A stretch of DNA of 64,000 bases from an uncultured Acidobacteriota bacterium. Its GTDB lineage: Bacteria; Acidobacteriota; Blastocatellia; Pyrinomonadales; Pyrinomonadaceae. How positions within the stretch are numbered: position 1 is the stretch's first letter; each line of letters opens with the position of its first letter. The stretch is taken from the NCBI GenBank assembly GCA_937871585.1, contig CALMPJ010000043.1:20236-84235 (forward strand), in the 5' to 3' direction. The notes under the pieces were generated by a model that saw only the letters and a program-made list of their open reading frames with translations, did no database searches and was not told the origin of the DNA. Shown one piece after another: positions 17,895 to 26,448 of the stretch. Both the position numbers and the translations under genes were made by a program.

Positions 17895-18743
17895 TTACGG
17901 CAATGCCGCCTCAAACGACACATTTGACGTTGCCGCCATTTTTGAGATCGTGTCGGTGATCTTTGTAATACCCTCGAAACCGGGCAGTTGTGTTACGCGT
18001 TTGGTTACCTTGGCGTCGATGGTATCGAGGCCTTCGCCCTTTGCAAATAGCGTTTTTACGAGATACTGTGTGCGGCGTTTGGCGAGCGAGCCTTGGCCAA
18101 CCGGTGCCCAAAACTTATCTGTCACAAACCTAGCGATTCGTCGAGCGCCCTTGTTTCGGGCGAGTTCCAGTTTTGCGACGCTCCAATAGAACTGATTGTG
18201 AGCCGATTCTTCGCGGATTATCGCGTCGAGGATCGGATTCAGTACAGGATGATCCGTCAGCGTCTTGAGACGACGATAGCCTTGAGCGGCTTCCATTTCG
18301 TGGATCGCACCGAAAGTCATGTGCGTCGCCGTAAAACGTTTGCCGATCAAATTGGTCAACGTAGTCAACATGAATGCATTCGCCCGGTACGCTTTGGTAA
18401 CGGCAGAACGCACCTGTTCCTGCCAGCGTTTGTCGGATTCGTAGCCGAGTTCGTTGAGGAAACGGTTCATCACCTCGCCGTGCGTTATTTCCTCAACGCC
18501 CCAGCGTTCCATGAACTTGCTGATATCCGGATCGCGGCCGGTAGGCGTGCGGGCCAACTCGCGGTGGTACATGTCGGTGAGAGTTTCGACATCGCGCATG
18601 TAAAAAAGGACGGGAACAAATCTTTCATCAAACGGCGTGTCGCGGACCTTGTCCCACGGGATCGCGCTGATAAACTCAGGCGTGAGCGAGCGTTCTTGCC
18701 GCTCGTACCAATCCAAAACTTCACGATTTGAGTCAAAATTCAT
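17895..18743 (-). CDS. Acyl-ACP desaturase-like di-iron protein
   Basis: The 282-residue protein belongs to the fatty-acid desaturase type 2 (stearoyl-ACP desaturase) family of ferritin-like di-iron enzymes. The metal ligands can be read as Glu53, E85-x2-H88 (EEITHGE), Glu149 (HEMEAAQ) and E179-x2-H182 (EESAHNQFY). It would insert a double bond into an acyl chain on acyl carrier protein, using ferredoxin and oxygen, and so adjust membrane fluidity. The length fits the bacterial branch (mycobacterial DesA type), shorter than the plant enzymes. No electron-transfer partner is adjacent. Confidence 0.9.
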   Translation of the reverse strand: MNFDSNREVLDWYERQERSLTPEFISAIPWDKVRDTPFDERFVPVLFYMRDVETLTDMYHRELARTPTGRDPDISKFMERWGVEEITHGEVMNRFLNELGYESDKRWQEQVRSAVTKAYRANAFMLTTLTNLIGKRFTATHMTFGAIHEMEAAQGYRRLKTLTDHPVLNPILDAIIREESAHNQFYWSVAKLELARNKGARRIARFVTDKFWAPVGQGSLAKRRTQYLVKTLFAKGEGLDTIDAKVTKRVTQLPGFEGITKITDTISKMAATSNVSFEAALP

Positions 18744-18847
18744 CGCCTTAGTGAAACACTCGCAGCAAGTTGCTCTTACCTTACTGATTCGAAATTCTAC
18801 TAATGTCGGATGCGAAAAATCGCCGTCTAACTAATATAATAGATAAT

Positions 18848-19894
18848 ATGAAATTTTTGTATCTTTCTGTTTTAGTACTTATTTTATTATCGACCGCTAC
18901 GTTTGCTCAGAATGGCAAGATCAATTTTGACGGTGAAACACACCTCAAGAACATCAAGCAACTGACCTTTGGCGGCGAAAACGCCGAGGCGTACTTTTCA
19001 TTCGACGGCAAAAAGCTGATCTTTCAATCAAAACGAGACGGCCGCGGCTGTGATCAGATCTACACAATGAACGCTGACGGTTCGAACGTAAAAATGGTCT
19101 CGAACGGCGATGGACGAACGACTTGTTCGTTTTATTTGAAAGGAAACAAGAAGATCATTTACGCCTCGACGCACGGCGGTGCTAAGGAATGTCCGCCAAA
19201 CCCTGATATGTCGCAGGGCTACGTGTGGGGCGTCTTTCCGAATTACGATATTTACACCGCGAACGCTGATGGCAGCAACATCAAGAAGATGACCGATACG
19301 CCCGGCTACGACGCTGAGGCGACGGTCAGCCCAAACGGTAAAAAGATCGTTTTCACCAGCGAACGCTCGGGCGATCTTGAACTGTGGTCGATGGATGCCG
19401 ATGGCAAAAATCTAAAGCAATTGACCGACGCGATCGGCTACGACGGCGGAGCATTCTATTCGCCGGACAGCAAGATGATCGTTTATCGCCGTTCGACGCC
19501 GAAAACCGAAGCCGAAACGGCGAGATACAAGAGTCTTTTGGCTCGTCATCTGATCGTGCCGACTGTTTTTGAACTTTGGGTGATGAACGCTGATGGCACG
19601 AATAAACGCCAGATCACAGAACTTGGCGGCGGCAGCTTTGCACCGTTCTTCACGCCGGACGGCAAACATCTGCTGTTTTGCACGAACTATTTTGCGACCG
19701 ATCCGAGAAAGCGTAACTTCGATATTGCGATGATAGGTCTTGACGGCAAAGGCTTGAAACGTATCACCTTCAACGAATCGTTCGACGGTTTCCCGATGTT
19801 TTCGCCCGACGGAAAGAAGCTTGTCTTTGCTTCAAATCGAAATGCTGCAAAAGACGGAGACACAAATGTTTTCATAGCCGATTGGGCCAACTAA
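18848..19894 (+). CDS. Secreted TolB-like beta-propeller protein (PD40 repeats)
   Basis: I place the start at the ATG at 18848, which begins a signal peptide (MKFLYLSVLVLILLS, ending TFAQ); an in-frame ATG 45 bases upstream would add a charged tail before it. The mature part is about 325 residues of WD40-like/PD40 repeats. Each has the signature of aspartate-rich SPDGKKIVF or SPNGKKIVF strands followed by IYTMNADGSN-type strands, as in TolB and dipeptidyl-peptidase propellers. No peptidase domain follows. Likely periplasmic, binding partner unknown. The following genes run in the same direction: a 191-residue secreted protein, a CusF-like lipoprotein and dapF. Confidence 0.88.
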   Translation: MKFLYLSVLVLILLSTATFAQNGKINFDGETHLKNIKQLTFGGENAEAYFSFDGKKLIFQSKRDGRGCDQIYTMNADGSNVKMVSNGDGRTTCSFYLKGNKKIIYASTHGGAKECPPNPDMSQGYVWGVFPNYDIYTANADGSNIKKMTDTPGYDAEATVSPNGKKIVFTSERSGDLELWSMDADGKNLKQLTDAIGYDGGAFYSPDSKMIVYRRSTPKTEAETARYKSLLARHLIVPTVFELWVMNADGTNKRQITELGGGSFAPFFTPDGKHLLFCTNYFATDPRKRNFDIAMIGLDGKGLKRITFNESFDGFPMFSPDGKKLVFASNRNAAKDGDTNVFIADWAN

Positions 19895-19931
19895 TAGCGT
19901 AAGTTTCGGCCGAGATCGCGTTCTTATTGGT

Positions 19932-20507
19932 ATGAATAAACTAACTATTTTTATACTCGTATTCACGTTCTCGGCCGCGACTGTTTTTGCACAGAACATC
20001 GCGAATTCAGTTCGCACCATCGACGATCGTTACAAAGACATCGCTTCGAAGGCAACAGCCTGTGAAACCGACGATGACCAAGGCGAATACGGTCCGCTCG
20101 TGATGAACACGCTGACGATAAACAGCCGTTCGCATCAGTGGCGCGCCGTCGGCATTTACGGGCAGACATTCAAATTCTTCTATCAGGGCGGCGACGACGA
20201 AAAGGATTTGTATCCGAACAAGCTCGTATTCGTGAAGACAGAACGCCGCGTTTCGGATCGTGTATATCGCGAAGAGTATCTCTTCTCGGACAAGGGCGAG
20301 TTGCAATATTTCGCCCGAACATCGGAGAATGATGACCAGAGTCCGAAAGAGATACGAATTTACACTGAGGGCATGCGAGCGCTTCGTATCATCGAGAACG
20401 GCAAGTCGCGAGACAAGTTCTCAACCGCCGATATCAAAGCCGAGTCGGAAGCGAGACGTGACGCTGCAAAGATCAAGGATCTTTTTGCGAGATCTATAGC
20501 TTTATGA
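19932..20507 (+). CDS. Secreted protein of unknown function
   Basis: The 191-residue protein has a signal peptide (MNKLTIFILVFTFSAATVFAQ) and a mature domain with no family I recognise. The mature part alternates beta-like strands (RSHQWRAVGIYGQTFKFFYQGG) with charged loops and ends in a Lys/Arg/Ala-rich helix. A single cysteine remains (about residue 44). It overlaps the following lipoprotein gene by four bases (ATGA), so the two are translationally coupled. A periplasmic role linked to the copper-binding lipoprotein or to the upstream propeller protein is possible but unsupported. Confidence 0.75.
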   Translation: MNKLTIFILVFTFSAATVFAQNIANSVRTIDDRYKDIASKATACETDDDQGEYGPLVMNTLTINSRSHQWRAVGIYGQTFKFFYQGGDDEKDLYPNKLVFVKTERRVSDRVYREEYLFSDKGELQYFARTSENDDQSPKEIRIYTEGMRALRIIENGKSRDKFSTADIKAESEARRDAAKIKDLFARSIAL

Positions 20508-20884
20508 AAATCGGAGCGATCGTTTCCATAGTTTTCTGTCTCTTTCTTCTCGCCGCTTGTGGCGAAAGGTCGGCGGCCACTACCTCAAAACCGGTGCTCT
20601 CCGCATCGCCTGTTTCGACTCCATCGGTTATGCCCACAGCCCTTCCGACGCCAAAGAACGGCGATTATCCTGCAAAAGGGAAGGTCACTAAGATCAATAA
20701 CGAGCTTGGTTCGGTCGAGCTAGACCACGAAGACATTCCGGGCTTAATGCCGCCGATGATAATGGAGTTTTACGTCGATGATAAGGCCGTGCTCAAGACG
20801 ATCGCGGTCGGCGATCGTGTGGATTTCGTGATTAGATACAAGGATGGGCAAGAAACGATCTCGAAGATCACGAAGACCAAATGA
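20504..20884 (+). CDS. CusF-like copper-binding lipoprotein
   Basis: The 126-residue protein begins with a lipoprotein signal (hydrophobic stretch ending LLAAC, lipid-modified Cys at about 19). A Ser/Thr/Pro-rich linker follows to about residue 48. The C-terminal domain (about 50-124) matches the CusF/copper-binding beta-barrel family, with DHEDIPGLMPPMIMEFYV supplying the His and Met ligands, then VGDRVDFVIRYKDG. It would bind Cu(I) in the periplasm and buffer it or hand it on. No CusCBA efflux pump is next to it. The ATG overlaps the previous gene's stop and its own stop overlaps the dapF start, both by four bases. Confidence 0.85.
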   Translation: MKIGAIVSIVFCLFLLAACGERSAATTSKPVLSASPVSTPSVMPTALPTPKNGDYPAKGKVTKINNELGSVELDHEDIPGLMPPMIMEFYVDDKAVLKTIAVGDRVDFVIRYKDGQETISKITKTK

Positions 20885-21741
20885 CCGCGATACCATTCTA
20901 CAAATTTCACGGATTTGGCAACGATTACATCGTGATCGAACGCGGCACGATCCCTGACGGTACCGATGTCAGCAGGCTCGCCATCGCCATCTGTGAACGC
21001 AACACCGGAGCCGGCTCGGACGGCATTGCGATCGTTTCGCGTTCGAGCGAAACCGATGCCGATTTCGATTGTGAGATCGTCAATCCCGACGGCAGCATCG
21101 CCGGATTTTCGGGAAACGGTACGCGATGCGCGGTTTCGTTTCTCTATCATTCGAACAAATGGAACGCCGGTGAACTGCGTCTGCGAACCAAAAGCGGCGT
21201 CAAGAATTATCGATTTCTCGAAAAGCGCGGTTCGGGCGAATACTGGTTCGAAGCCGAGATAGGCAAACCGAAATTTTCTTCCGACGAAGTTCCGGTGCTC
21301 ACCGAAACACGTCGGGCCGCGGTCGTAAACGAACCGATCGAGGTCGATGGTCGACACTTCACATTTTCGGGCGTCAACGTCGGCAATCCTGTTGCGTGTA
21401 TTTTCGTGGACAGCTTTGAACTCGATTGGCGCGCCGTCGGCAAGTCGATGGAGGTTCACGAAAAGTTCCCCGAGCGTGCAAACATCGTCTTTGTCAAAGT
21501 CGAAGATCGCGAGAACATCGAGCTTAGAATCTGGGAACGTGGCGCCGGCGAGACATCGGCTTCGGGAACGTGTGCCAGCGGAGCAGCTGTTTTGAGTGCA
21601 TTTCTCCTGCGAACCGACCGAAAGGTCTTGGTTCACACGCCAGGAGGTGCGACCGACGTTCTATGGCGTGATGATGACGAGATAGTTATTAAAGGGAAAG
21701 CAAACTATTCGTTCGAAGGTTCGTGGATGCTAGAACCGTGA
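20881..21741 (+). CDS. dapF: Diaminopimelate epimerase with altered second catalytic loop
   Basis: The 286-residue protein matches DapF, which interconverts LL- and meso-diaminopimelate for lysine and peptidoglycan. The N-terminal FYKFHGFGNDYIVIE, the first active-site loop FSGNGTRC with its cysteine, and ERGAGET before the second loop are all present. The second loop, normally ACGTGAC, reads ASGTCAS (bases about 21558-21580). The standard catalytic cysteine is therefore serine and a cysteine appears three residues later. I infer either a variant mechanism or a related racemase activity. The gene overlaps the upstream lipoprotein gene by four bases. A long antisense frame here is a shadow. 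Confidence 0.88.
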   Translation: MTAIPFYKFHGFGNDYIVIERGTIPDGTDVSRLAIAICERNTGAGSDGIAIVSRSSETDADFDCEIVNPDGSIAGFSGNGTRCAVSFLYHSNKWNAGELRLRTKSGVKNYRFLEKRGSGEYWFEAEIGKPKFSSDEVPVLTETRRAAVVNEPIEVDGRHFTFSGVNVGNPVACIFVDSFELDWRAVGKSMEVHEKFPERANIVFVKVEDRENIELRIWERGAGETSASGTCASGAAVLSAFLLRTDRKVLVHTPGGATDVLWRDDDEIVIKGKANYSFEGSWMLEP

Positions 21742-21761
21742 TCTAAGTTTACTTGCTGTTT

Positions 21762-23333
21762 ATGAGTTCGAAAGAACTACCAACTACAAAGGCCGCCACC
21801 CTTGCTATCGGAGCCGTCTTGCTGTTGGCTCTGTCATTTGTGTATTCGAATTACCGAGCCCAGCGTCCGGACGATACGATCTCGCTTTCACCAACCGAGA
21901 TGTCGGAGCGCGTTACCGAATTGCTCCGTTCGCTTGGATTCCGCGATCGTCCGGCCGAACGCTGGAGCGAGTACCGTTTCGAGCAAGCCGGCGAAGGCAA
22001 ACAGGTCGTCCGATTTGTCGAGCGGCAGTCGCTCGATCATTTCGATACTGTCATCGATGGTGCGAAGATAGTTCCGGTAAGTGCCTTAGCAACCGGCGAA
22101 AGGCGTGTGGTTCTAGATTCAAACGGACGTCTCGTCGAGCTGGCCGTTAGATTTCCAAAAACCTACGATAGCTCAGAGCCCGCCGCTAAGTTTGACTGGA
22201 ACGTAGCATTTACGGCTGCGGGCCTCGAGCTGGCAACATTCACACCGATCGATACGTCATGGACGCCTAGTGCCGCCGCCGACACTTATTCGGCATGGAC
22301 CGGAAAGTCGCCTGACGACTCAAGCGTCTCACTTCGCGTAGAAGCATCGACCTTTCGCGGACAACTTACGAACTTCCTGATCGTCTATCCCTGGTACGAA
22401 CCTGACCAGCATCGCCCCGCGGCAACAACTACAAGTGATCGCGTGCTGATCGCCTTTTCGCTTGTGGCATTCGCGGTGATCGTGTTTTTTGTTTTGCGGC
22501 TGGTTTGGACGCATACGGCCGAGCCTTCGTCTAACACTAGACCTGCATATTTTTTAGCTGTTGTTACTTTTGTGCCGATCTTGATCGGACTTATATCCAC
22601 GACACCTCAGGTTGCGGCGTTCGACCCTTTGCTCGAAAGATTGACTCTCTCCGTACTGATTGCACTTGCGGGAGCTATGCTTGTATGGCTTGTCTATATG
22701 TCGTCAGCTTCGCTGATATCCACGAGCCACAAAGAACTGTTTTCATCTTGGAAGAACACCTCTTCAAAGTACCTGTTCTCACGCATTGTCGGTAACGACG
22801 TTCTTTATGGACTGTTTGCCGGAGCATTCATCGCGGTCAATATTGCAACTCGACCGATGTTTTCCGGTCGTTCGACCGACCTTTCGGATAACATTGGCCC
22901 TCTCGTTCTTAGTCCTTTCGGAGCCACATTTTTGGACATCGGCTGGGCAGTTTTGGCGGCTGTCGTAGTGTTTGGTGCATTTGCGATGCTGTTATGGATC
23001 GTGCGAATGCGATCTATCGCAGGCATCACTCTGTTCGCTTTGTTGTCATTCATCGGATGGCTCTATTTGAAGCCGGACGATACTGAATTGGTCGTCCTGT
23101 TTATAGTTTCTGGCGTTTCCAGCATCGTTGTTGCCCGTTTCGGATTGCTTTCCATGGTCATAGCCGCAATTGTCGCTGTGACGACAGTAAACGCAATGCT
23201 AGTCATGCTTGCTACAAATTCAGCGACAATACCAATTGCATTAGCGCTCGGTGCCGCAGGATCTTTGTTGATTATCGGTGTGATGTTCTCGCTCAAAGGA
23301 CAAATCGCTAAGAGTCTTAATGGTCAGGCATGA
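21762..23333 (+). CDS. Multi-pass membrane protein of unknown function
   Basis: I use the ATG at 21762; a TTG three codons earlier is possible. The 523-residue product has one N-terminal membrane segment (about 12-28), then an extracytoplasmic domain of about 190 residues (VTELLRSLGFRDRPAERWSEYRF and later WTGKSPDDSSVSLRVEA). About eight to ten closely spaced membrane helices run to the C-terminus. The extracytoplasmic part resembles the regions that precede CPBP-type membrane proteases in some Acidobacteriota, but I see no EExxxR/FxxxH/HxxxB motif set, so I do not assign that. It lies 20 bases after dapF and its stop overlaps the convergent SRPBCC gene by ten bases. Confidence 0.7.
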   Translation: MSSKELPTTKAATLAIGAVLLLALSFVYSNYRAQRPDDTISLSPTEMSERVTELLRSLGFRDRPAERWSEYRFEQAGEGKQVVRFVERQSLDHFDTVIDGAKIVPVSALATGERRVVLDSNGRLVELAVRFPKTYDSSEPAAKFDWNVAFTAAGLELATFTPIDTSWTPSAAADTYSAWTGKSPDDSSVSLRVEASTFRGQLTNFLIVYPWYEPDQHRPAATTTSDRVLIAFSLVAFAVIVFFVLRLVWTHTAEPSSNTRPAYFLAVVTFVPILIGLISTTPQVAAFDPLLERLTLSVLIALAGAMLVWLVYMSSASLISTSHKELFSSWKNTSSKYLFSRIVGNDVLYGLFAGAFIAVNIATRPMFSGRSTDLSDNIGPLVLSPFGATFLDIGWAVLAAVVVFGAFAMLLWIVRMRSIAGITLFALLSFIGWLYLKPDDTELVVLFIVSGVSSIVVARFGLLSMVIAAIVAVTTVNAMLVMLATNSATIPIALALGAAGSLLIIGVMFSLKGQIAKSLNGQA

Positions 23334-23785
23334 GCCGTCAGCAGATCGGTTACGGCTTGCTGCCTGAAGTCGAATATCTTTTCGAGTTCGCCTCTAACAA
23401 GAAAATGAGCGATGTCGCCAAATGGTTCCAGCGGTAAGCGATATCGCACTTCGTCCTCGATCAACGTTTCCTTCAGGCCGATCTCGGTAAATGTGTGCGT
23501 GTGTATCCACTGCCGATACGGACCGCGAAGCTGTTGATCGACAAAACGATATGGCGGCTCCCAGACTGAGATCTCGGTCCGCCAACTGATCGGTATTCCG
23601 TGCAGCTTCAAGTTGTAGTCGATCAATGCCCCTTGCTTGATCTCGATCGGTTGTTGCGTTGTGATGTGAAACCCAAGTTGCGGCGGCGTTATGCGTTCAA
23701 GATTCCTGGCATCGGCAAAGAATGCAAAGGCCTCATCGCGAGAGATCGGAAGCGTTAACGATCGTGTCAATATATGTTCTGCCAT
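23324..23785 (-). CDS. SRPBCC-fold ligand-binding protein
   Basis: The start at 23785 (MAEHILTRSLTLPISRDEAF) gives 153 residues and fits the family; the frame runs 11 codons further upstream into the adjacent repeat. The pattern of F-A-R-N-L-E-R-I-T-P-P, then IPISWRTEISVWEPPYRFVDQQ, a QWIHTHTF strand and EDEVRYRLPLEPFG, is that of SRPBCC/START-like proteins often annotated as cell-division inhibitor-like or polyketide-cyclase-like. It would bind a hydrophobic small molecule; the ligand is unknown. It has no signal peptide. It is convergent with the membrane-protein gene, overlapping by ten bases. Confidence 0.85.
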   Translation of the reverse strand: MAEHILTRSLTLPISRDEAFAFFADARNLERITPPQLGFHITTQQPIEIKQGALIDYNLKLHGIPISWRTEISVWEPPYRFVDQQLRGPYRQWIHTHTFTEIGLKETLIEDEVRYRLPLEPFGDIAHFLVRGELEKIFDFRQQAVTDLLTAHA

Positions 23786-23790
23786 AGAAA

Positions 23791-23870
23791 ATTTGCCCAC
23801 GAAATACACGAAAAACACAAAAATAAAGAGCTTCTATATTTCGTGACTTTAGTGCTTTTCGTGGGCAAAT
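23791..23870. repeat. Intergenic long hairpin repeat (CACGAAA type)
   Basis: The outer 14 bases at 23791-23804 and 23857-23870 are exact inverted copies. The inner parts are A-rich and imperfectly complementary, built of CACGAA-like units. It fills the gap between the SRPBCC gene and the SnoaL-like gene and could fold as a terminator or be a copy of a dispersed repeat. I recall similar CACGAAA-CACGAAA hairpins between genes of many environmental bacteria. Confidence 0.7.
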
Positions 23871-23875
23871 GAAAA

Positions 23876-24436
23876 CTAGTTTCGACTTTTCAGATATTGC
23901 TTCGGGATCGGATTATCGGGCGTTTCGTGTTGCCAATAAATGGTCAATACCCACCAGCGAGTTCCGTCGTTGAGCAACTGAAAACTGTTGATACCGCGCA
24001 TAAATGGCGTCTTGTCGCTCGGAGCACGACGCGATTCGTAAGTCGAAAACACCTGCACAATATTGCCATAAGTGTCTGTGTGGCGAGCCAACTCGGTTTC
24101 GTAAAAGGCATTCTTGTCGAAGTACGGCTCAGATTGCTTCGCATAATCATCAGGCGTCATTGCACGACCACCGAAAACGCCGGTCGTTGCATTCTTTCCG
24201 GTCGGTATTAGACGAGCGTCCTTGTGGAACAACGAACGGAACCTGTCCCAGTCTCGTTTCTGTCCGGCATCACCGGAGATCGAGGCATAGACCGCTTTCA
24301 TGATCGCATCGATAGATTCTACGTCTTTCTGGTTGGCAGGCTTTGGCGTTGGGCTGGCGGCAGGCGGCTGTGCCAGCGAAACCGAGGCAAATACGAGAAT
24401 AGCGAAGCATACTGCGAAAAGTGTTGTTTTATACAT
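23876..24436 (-). CDS. Secreted SnoaL/NTF2-like protein
   Basis: The 186-residue protein starts with a signal peptide (MYKTTLFAVCFAILVFASVSLAQ) followed by a Pro/Ala linker. The rest has the NTF2-like/SnoaL-like pattern: DVESIDAIMKAVYASISG opening helix, RDWDRFRSLFHKDARLIPTG, then beta strands with NIVQVFSTYES and a closing RWWVLTIYWQ. Members bind or act on small hydrophobic molecules, and many have no known activity. Likely periplasmic. It is encoded 25 bases downstream of the secreted nuclease gene 24462-25301 and may share its transcript. Confidence 0.85.
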   Translation of the reverse strand: MYKTTLFAVCFAILVFASVSLAQPPAASPTPKPANQKDVESIDAIMKAVYASISGDAGQKRDWDRFRSLFHKDARLIPTGKNATTGVFGGRAMTPDDYAKQSEPYFDKNAFYETELARHTDTYGNIVQVFSTYESRRAPSDKTPFMRGINSFQLLNDGTRWWVLTIYWQHETPDNPIPKQYLKSRN

Positions 24437-24461
24437 AATTTTCTTGTACGAGAATTCTAAG

Positions 24462-25301
24462 CTAACGGTTTTCGATCATTTTTCGCGTTTCAATGGTTTC
24501 TTGTATTTCAGGCGGCAATTGTGAAAAAAGGTTAAGTCCGGTTCGGCCCTCGATATCGCGAACGGTTGTTTGATATCGCTGCCATTCGACGTCTTCAATA
24601 CCATCGACATTTGGCATATCAACCGCGATGACACGCGTCGAACTCGTGATCTGAGTTTGCCCGCGAGTTAGTACGACGATCACTTTCCAGCAGTTTGTAG
24701 GAATGGTCACCTTGCCGCGAAGATTGCCTCTGTCGCCGTAAACTCCTGCGATCTGATAGGTCGTATCGCCGCGTCGAGCCAAAGAGCGTGCGTATGACTC
24801 GAGCTTTTGCCACGGAAATTGATTGAGCGACTTTGTCTGCGGAACGATATTGGTCATCAAAAATGTCTGTTCGTTCAGCCGCTCATCCGCGAGCCTGTCG
24901 GCACTTGGCACGATATGCCCGCGATCAAAACCGCTGCCGGAATAGTCGTAATATTGGACACGCCGAAAGCCGTTCGGCAGCGTGCGGTCTGCTTCGAAAC
25001 GCGGTCGATCTCGGTCATCGCCGAGGTCTTTCGCGGTCGTGAACCATGCCGTCCAATTGATCGTTCCTCGTGAATTGTTGTACGACGAAATATGCGTTTC
25101 GCGAACGAGCAGATAGTTGTCACGATTCTCAATATCGAAAGTCGCTCCCGACGGATTGCCGTACGGCAGGAATCGCGAAAGCTCAGCCGGAACTTCGCCG
25201 GTGTCGTTGATCACGGTCGGACGCGTTGGTATTCGAACATATCCGCACGAAGCGAACGCGAGCGCAACGCAAATCAAAATTGTTCGAATCAAAATTAGCA
25301 T
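24462..25301 (-). CDS. Secreted DNA/RNA non-specific endonuclease (NUC1 family), probable lipoprotein
   Basis: I choose the ATG at 25301 (TTG and GTG starts lie up to four codons upstream), giving 279 residues. The N-terminus has a hydrophobic stretch ending ALAFASC, a possible lipobox with the lipidated cysteine at about residue 19. The nuclease core carries the family motif DRGHIVPSADR with the catalytic His, then LMTNIVPQTKSLNQFPWQKLE with the metal-binding Asn. It would cut single- and double-stranded nucleic acid outside the cell, for nutrient scavenging or defence. The same domain occurs in the frameshifted gene at 30520-32252. Confidence 0.93.
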   Translation of the reverse strand: MLILIRTILICVALAFASCGYVRIPTRPTVINDTGEVPAELSRFLPYGNPSGATFDIENRDNYLLVRETHISSYNNSRGTINWTAWFTTAKDLGDDRDRPRFEADRTLPNGFRRVQYYDYSGSGFDRGHIVPSADRLADERLNEQTFLMTNIVPQTKSLNQFPWQKLESYARSLARRGDTTYQIAGVYGDRGNLRGKVTIPTNCWKVIVVLTRGQTQITSSTRVIAVDMPNVDGIEDVEWQRYQTTVRDIEGRTGLNLFSQLPPEIQETIETRKMIENR

Positions 25302-25365
25302 TAGCGACACCAAATTCTACCAAAGCCGCCTGCCTCGTCGCGTTTCAATACGCTAAAATAATGTT

Positions 25366-26448
25366 GTGAGCGAAAGACCGCACATTCTTGGCATGACGCG
25401 AGCTGAGCTGACCTCGATGTTCGAGGAGTTTGGCGAGCCGAAGTATCGAGCGACTCAGGTGTTTACGGCACTGCACGGACGGCGTGTGCGTGATCTCGAA
25501 AACATTACTGATCTTCCAAAAAAGCTGCGAGCTAAGCTCTCGGAATCGACCGATGTGTCGCGGCTAAGTGTTGAAACCAAATATACTTCCGTTGACGGCA
25601 CTCGGCGCTATCTTATGAAAACGCACGATGGCCGTCCGGTCGAAGCCGTGTTTATTCCGTCAGAGAAACGCGACACGATCTGCTTTTCGTCGCAATCTGG
25701 CTGTCCGCTAAAGTGCGATTTTTGTCTAACGGCAAAGCTTGGCTTGCTGCGAAATCTTACGGCCGGCGAGATCATCGAACAGATCGTTACGGTTCTCAAC
25801 GACGTCTATGGCGAAGGAGGCGAAACGCCGCACGGCACGAACCTCGTCGGCATGGGAGCCGGCGAGCCGTTCCTGAATTTTGACGAGCTTATCAAGGCTT
25901 TGGGAATAATGTCGGACGAAGACGGCCTATTTATAGTGCCGGAGCGCGTAACAGTTTCGACCGCGGGCATTGTGCCGCGAATTTACGATCTCGCGAATAT
26001 CGAAACGCGACCGCATCTTGCGATATCGCTTTCGGCGCCTAATGACGAGCTTCGCGATAAACTGATGCCGATCAATCGCAAATGGAACATTCATGAACTG
26101 ATGACTGCGGCAAAAGAATTTGAATCGAGCCTCCGTCGAGGCGAACGTTTCACCTTCGAGTACGTCATGCTCGGCGGCGTCAACGACCGTGACGAAGATG
26201 CTAGAGAATTGGCGAAATTGCTTGGCTCGTATCAATTTAAACGTGCGAAGATAAACCTGATACCGCACAACGGAGCCGAGCAGTTGAATTACACAGCCTC
26301 AACGCCTGATGCCGTAAAACGATTCAAATCTAGGCTCGAATCTCTGGGCGTCGATGCCTACGTTCGCCAACCGCGGGGCCGCGATATCTATGCAGCGTGC
26401 GGCCAGCTTGCCGCGATGGATGTTGAAAAGGCTACGACAACCGTATGA
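25366..26448 (+). CDS. rlmN: 23S rRNA (adenine2503-C2)/tRNA methyltransferase RlmN
   Basis: The 360-residue radical-SAM enzyme methylates A2503 of 23S rRNA and A37 of some tRNAs. The cluster motif is C113-x3-C117-x2-C120 (SGCPLKCDFC). Conserved LTAGEIIEQ, VGMGAGEPFLN and a C-terminal RGRDIYAACGQL provide the second catalytic cysteine used in the methyl-transfer mechanism. The start is GTG at 25366; an overlapping ATG five bases upstream is out of frame. The next gene overlaps its stop by four bases (ATGA). The length is typical. Confidence 0.96.
   Translation: MSERPHILGMTRAELTSMFEEFGEPKYRATQVFTALHGRRVRDLENITDLPKKLRAKLSESTDVSRLSVETKYTSVDGTRRYLMKTHDGRPVEAVFIPSEKRDTICFSSQSGCPLKCDFCLTAKLGLLRNLTAGEIIEQIVTVLNDVYGEGGETPHGTNLVGMGAGEPFLNFDELIKALGIMSDEDGLFIVPERVTVSTAGIVPRIYDLANIETRPHLAISLSAPNDELRDKLMPINRKWNIHELMTAAKEFESSLRRGERFTFEYVMLGGVNDRDEDARELAKLLGSYQFKRAKINLIPHNGAEQLNYTASTPDAVKRFKSRLESLGVDAYVRQPRGRDIYAACGQLAAMDVEKATTTV

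Noticed and set aside
20770..21636. 288-codon minus-strand frame
   Set aside because: Shadow of dapF, which has full family motifs on the plus strand.
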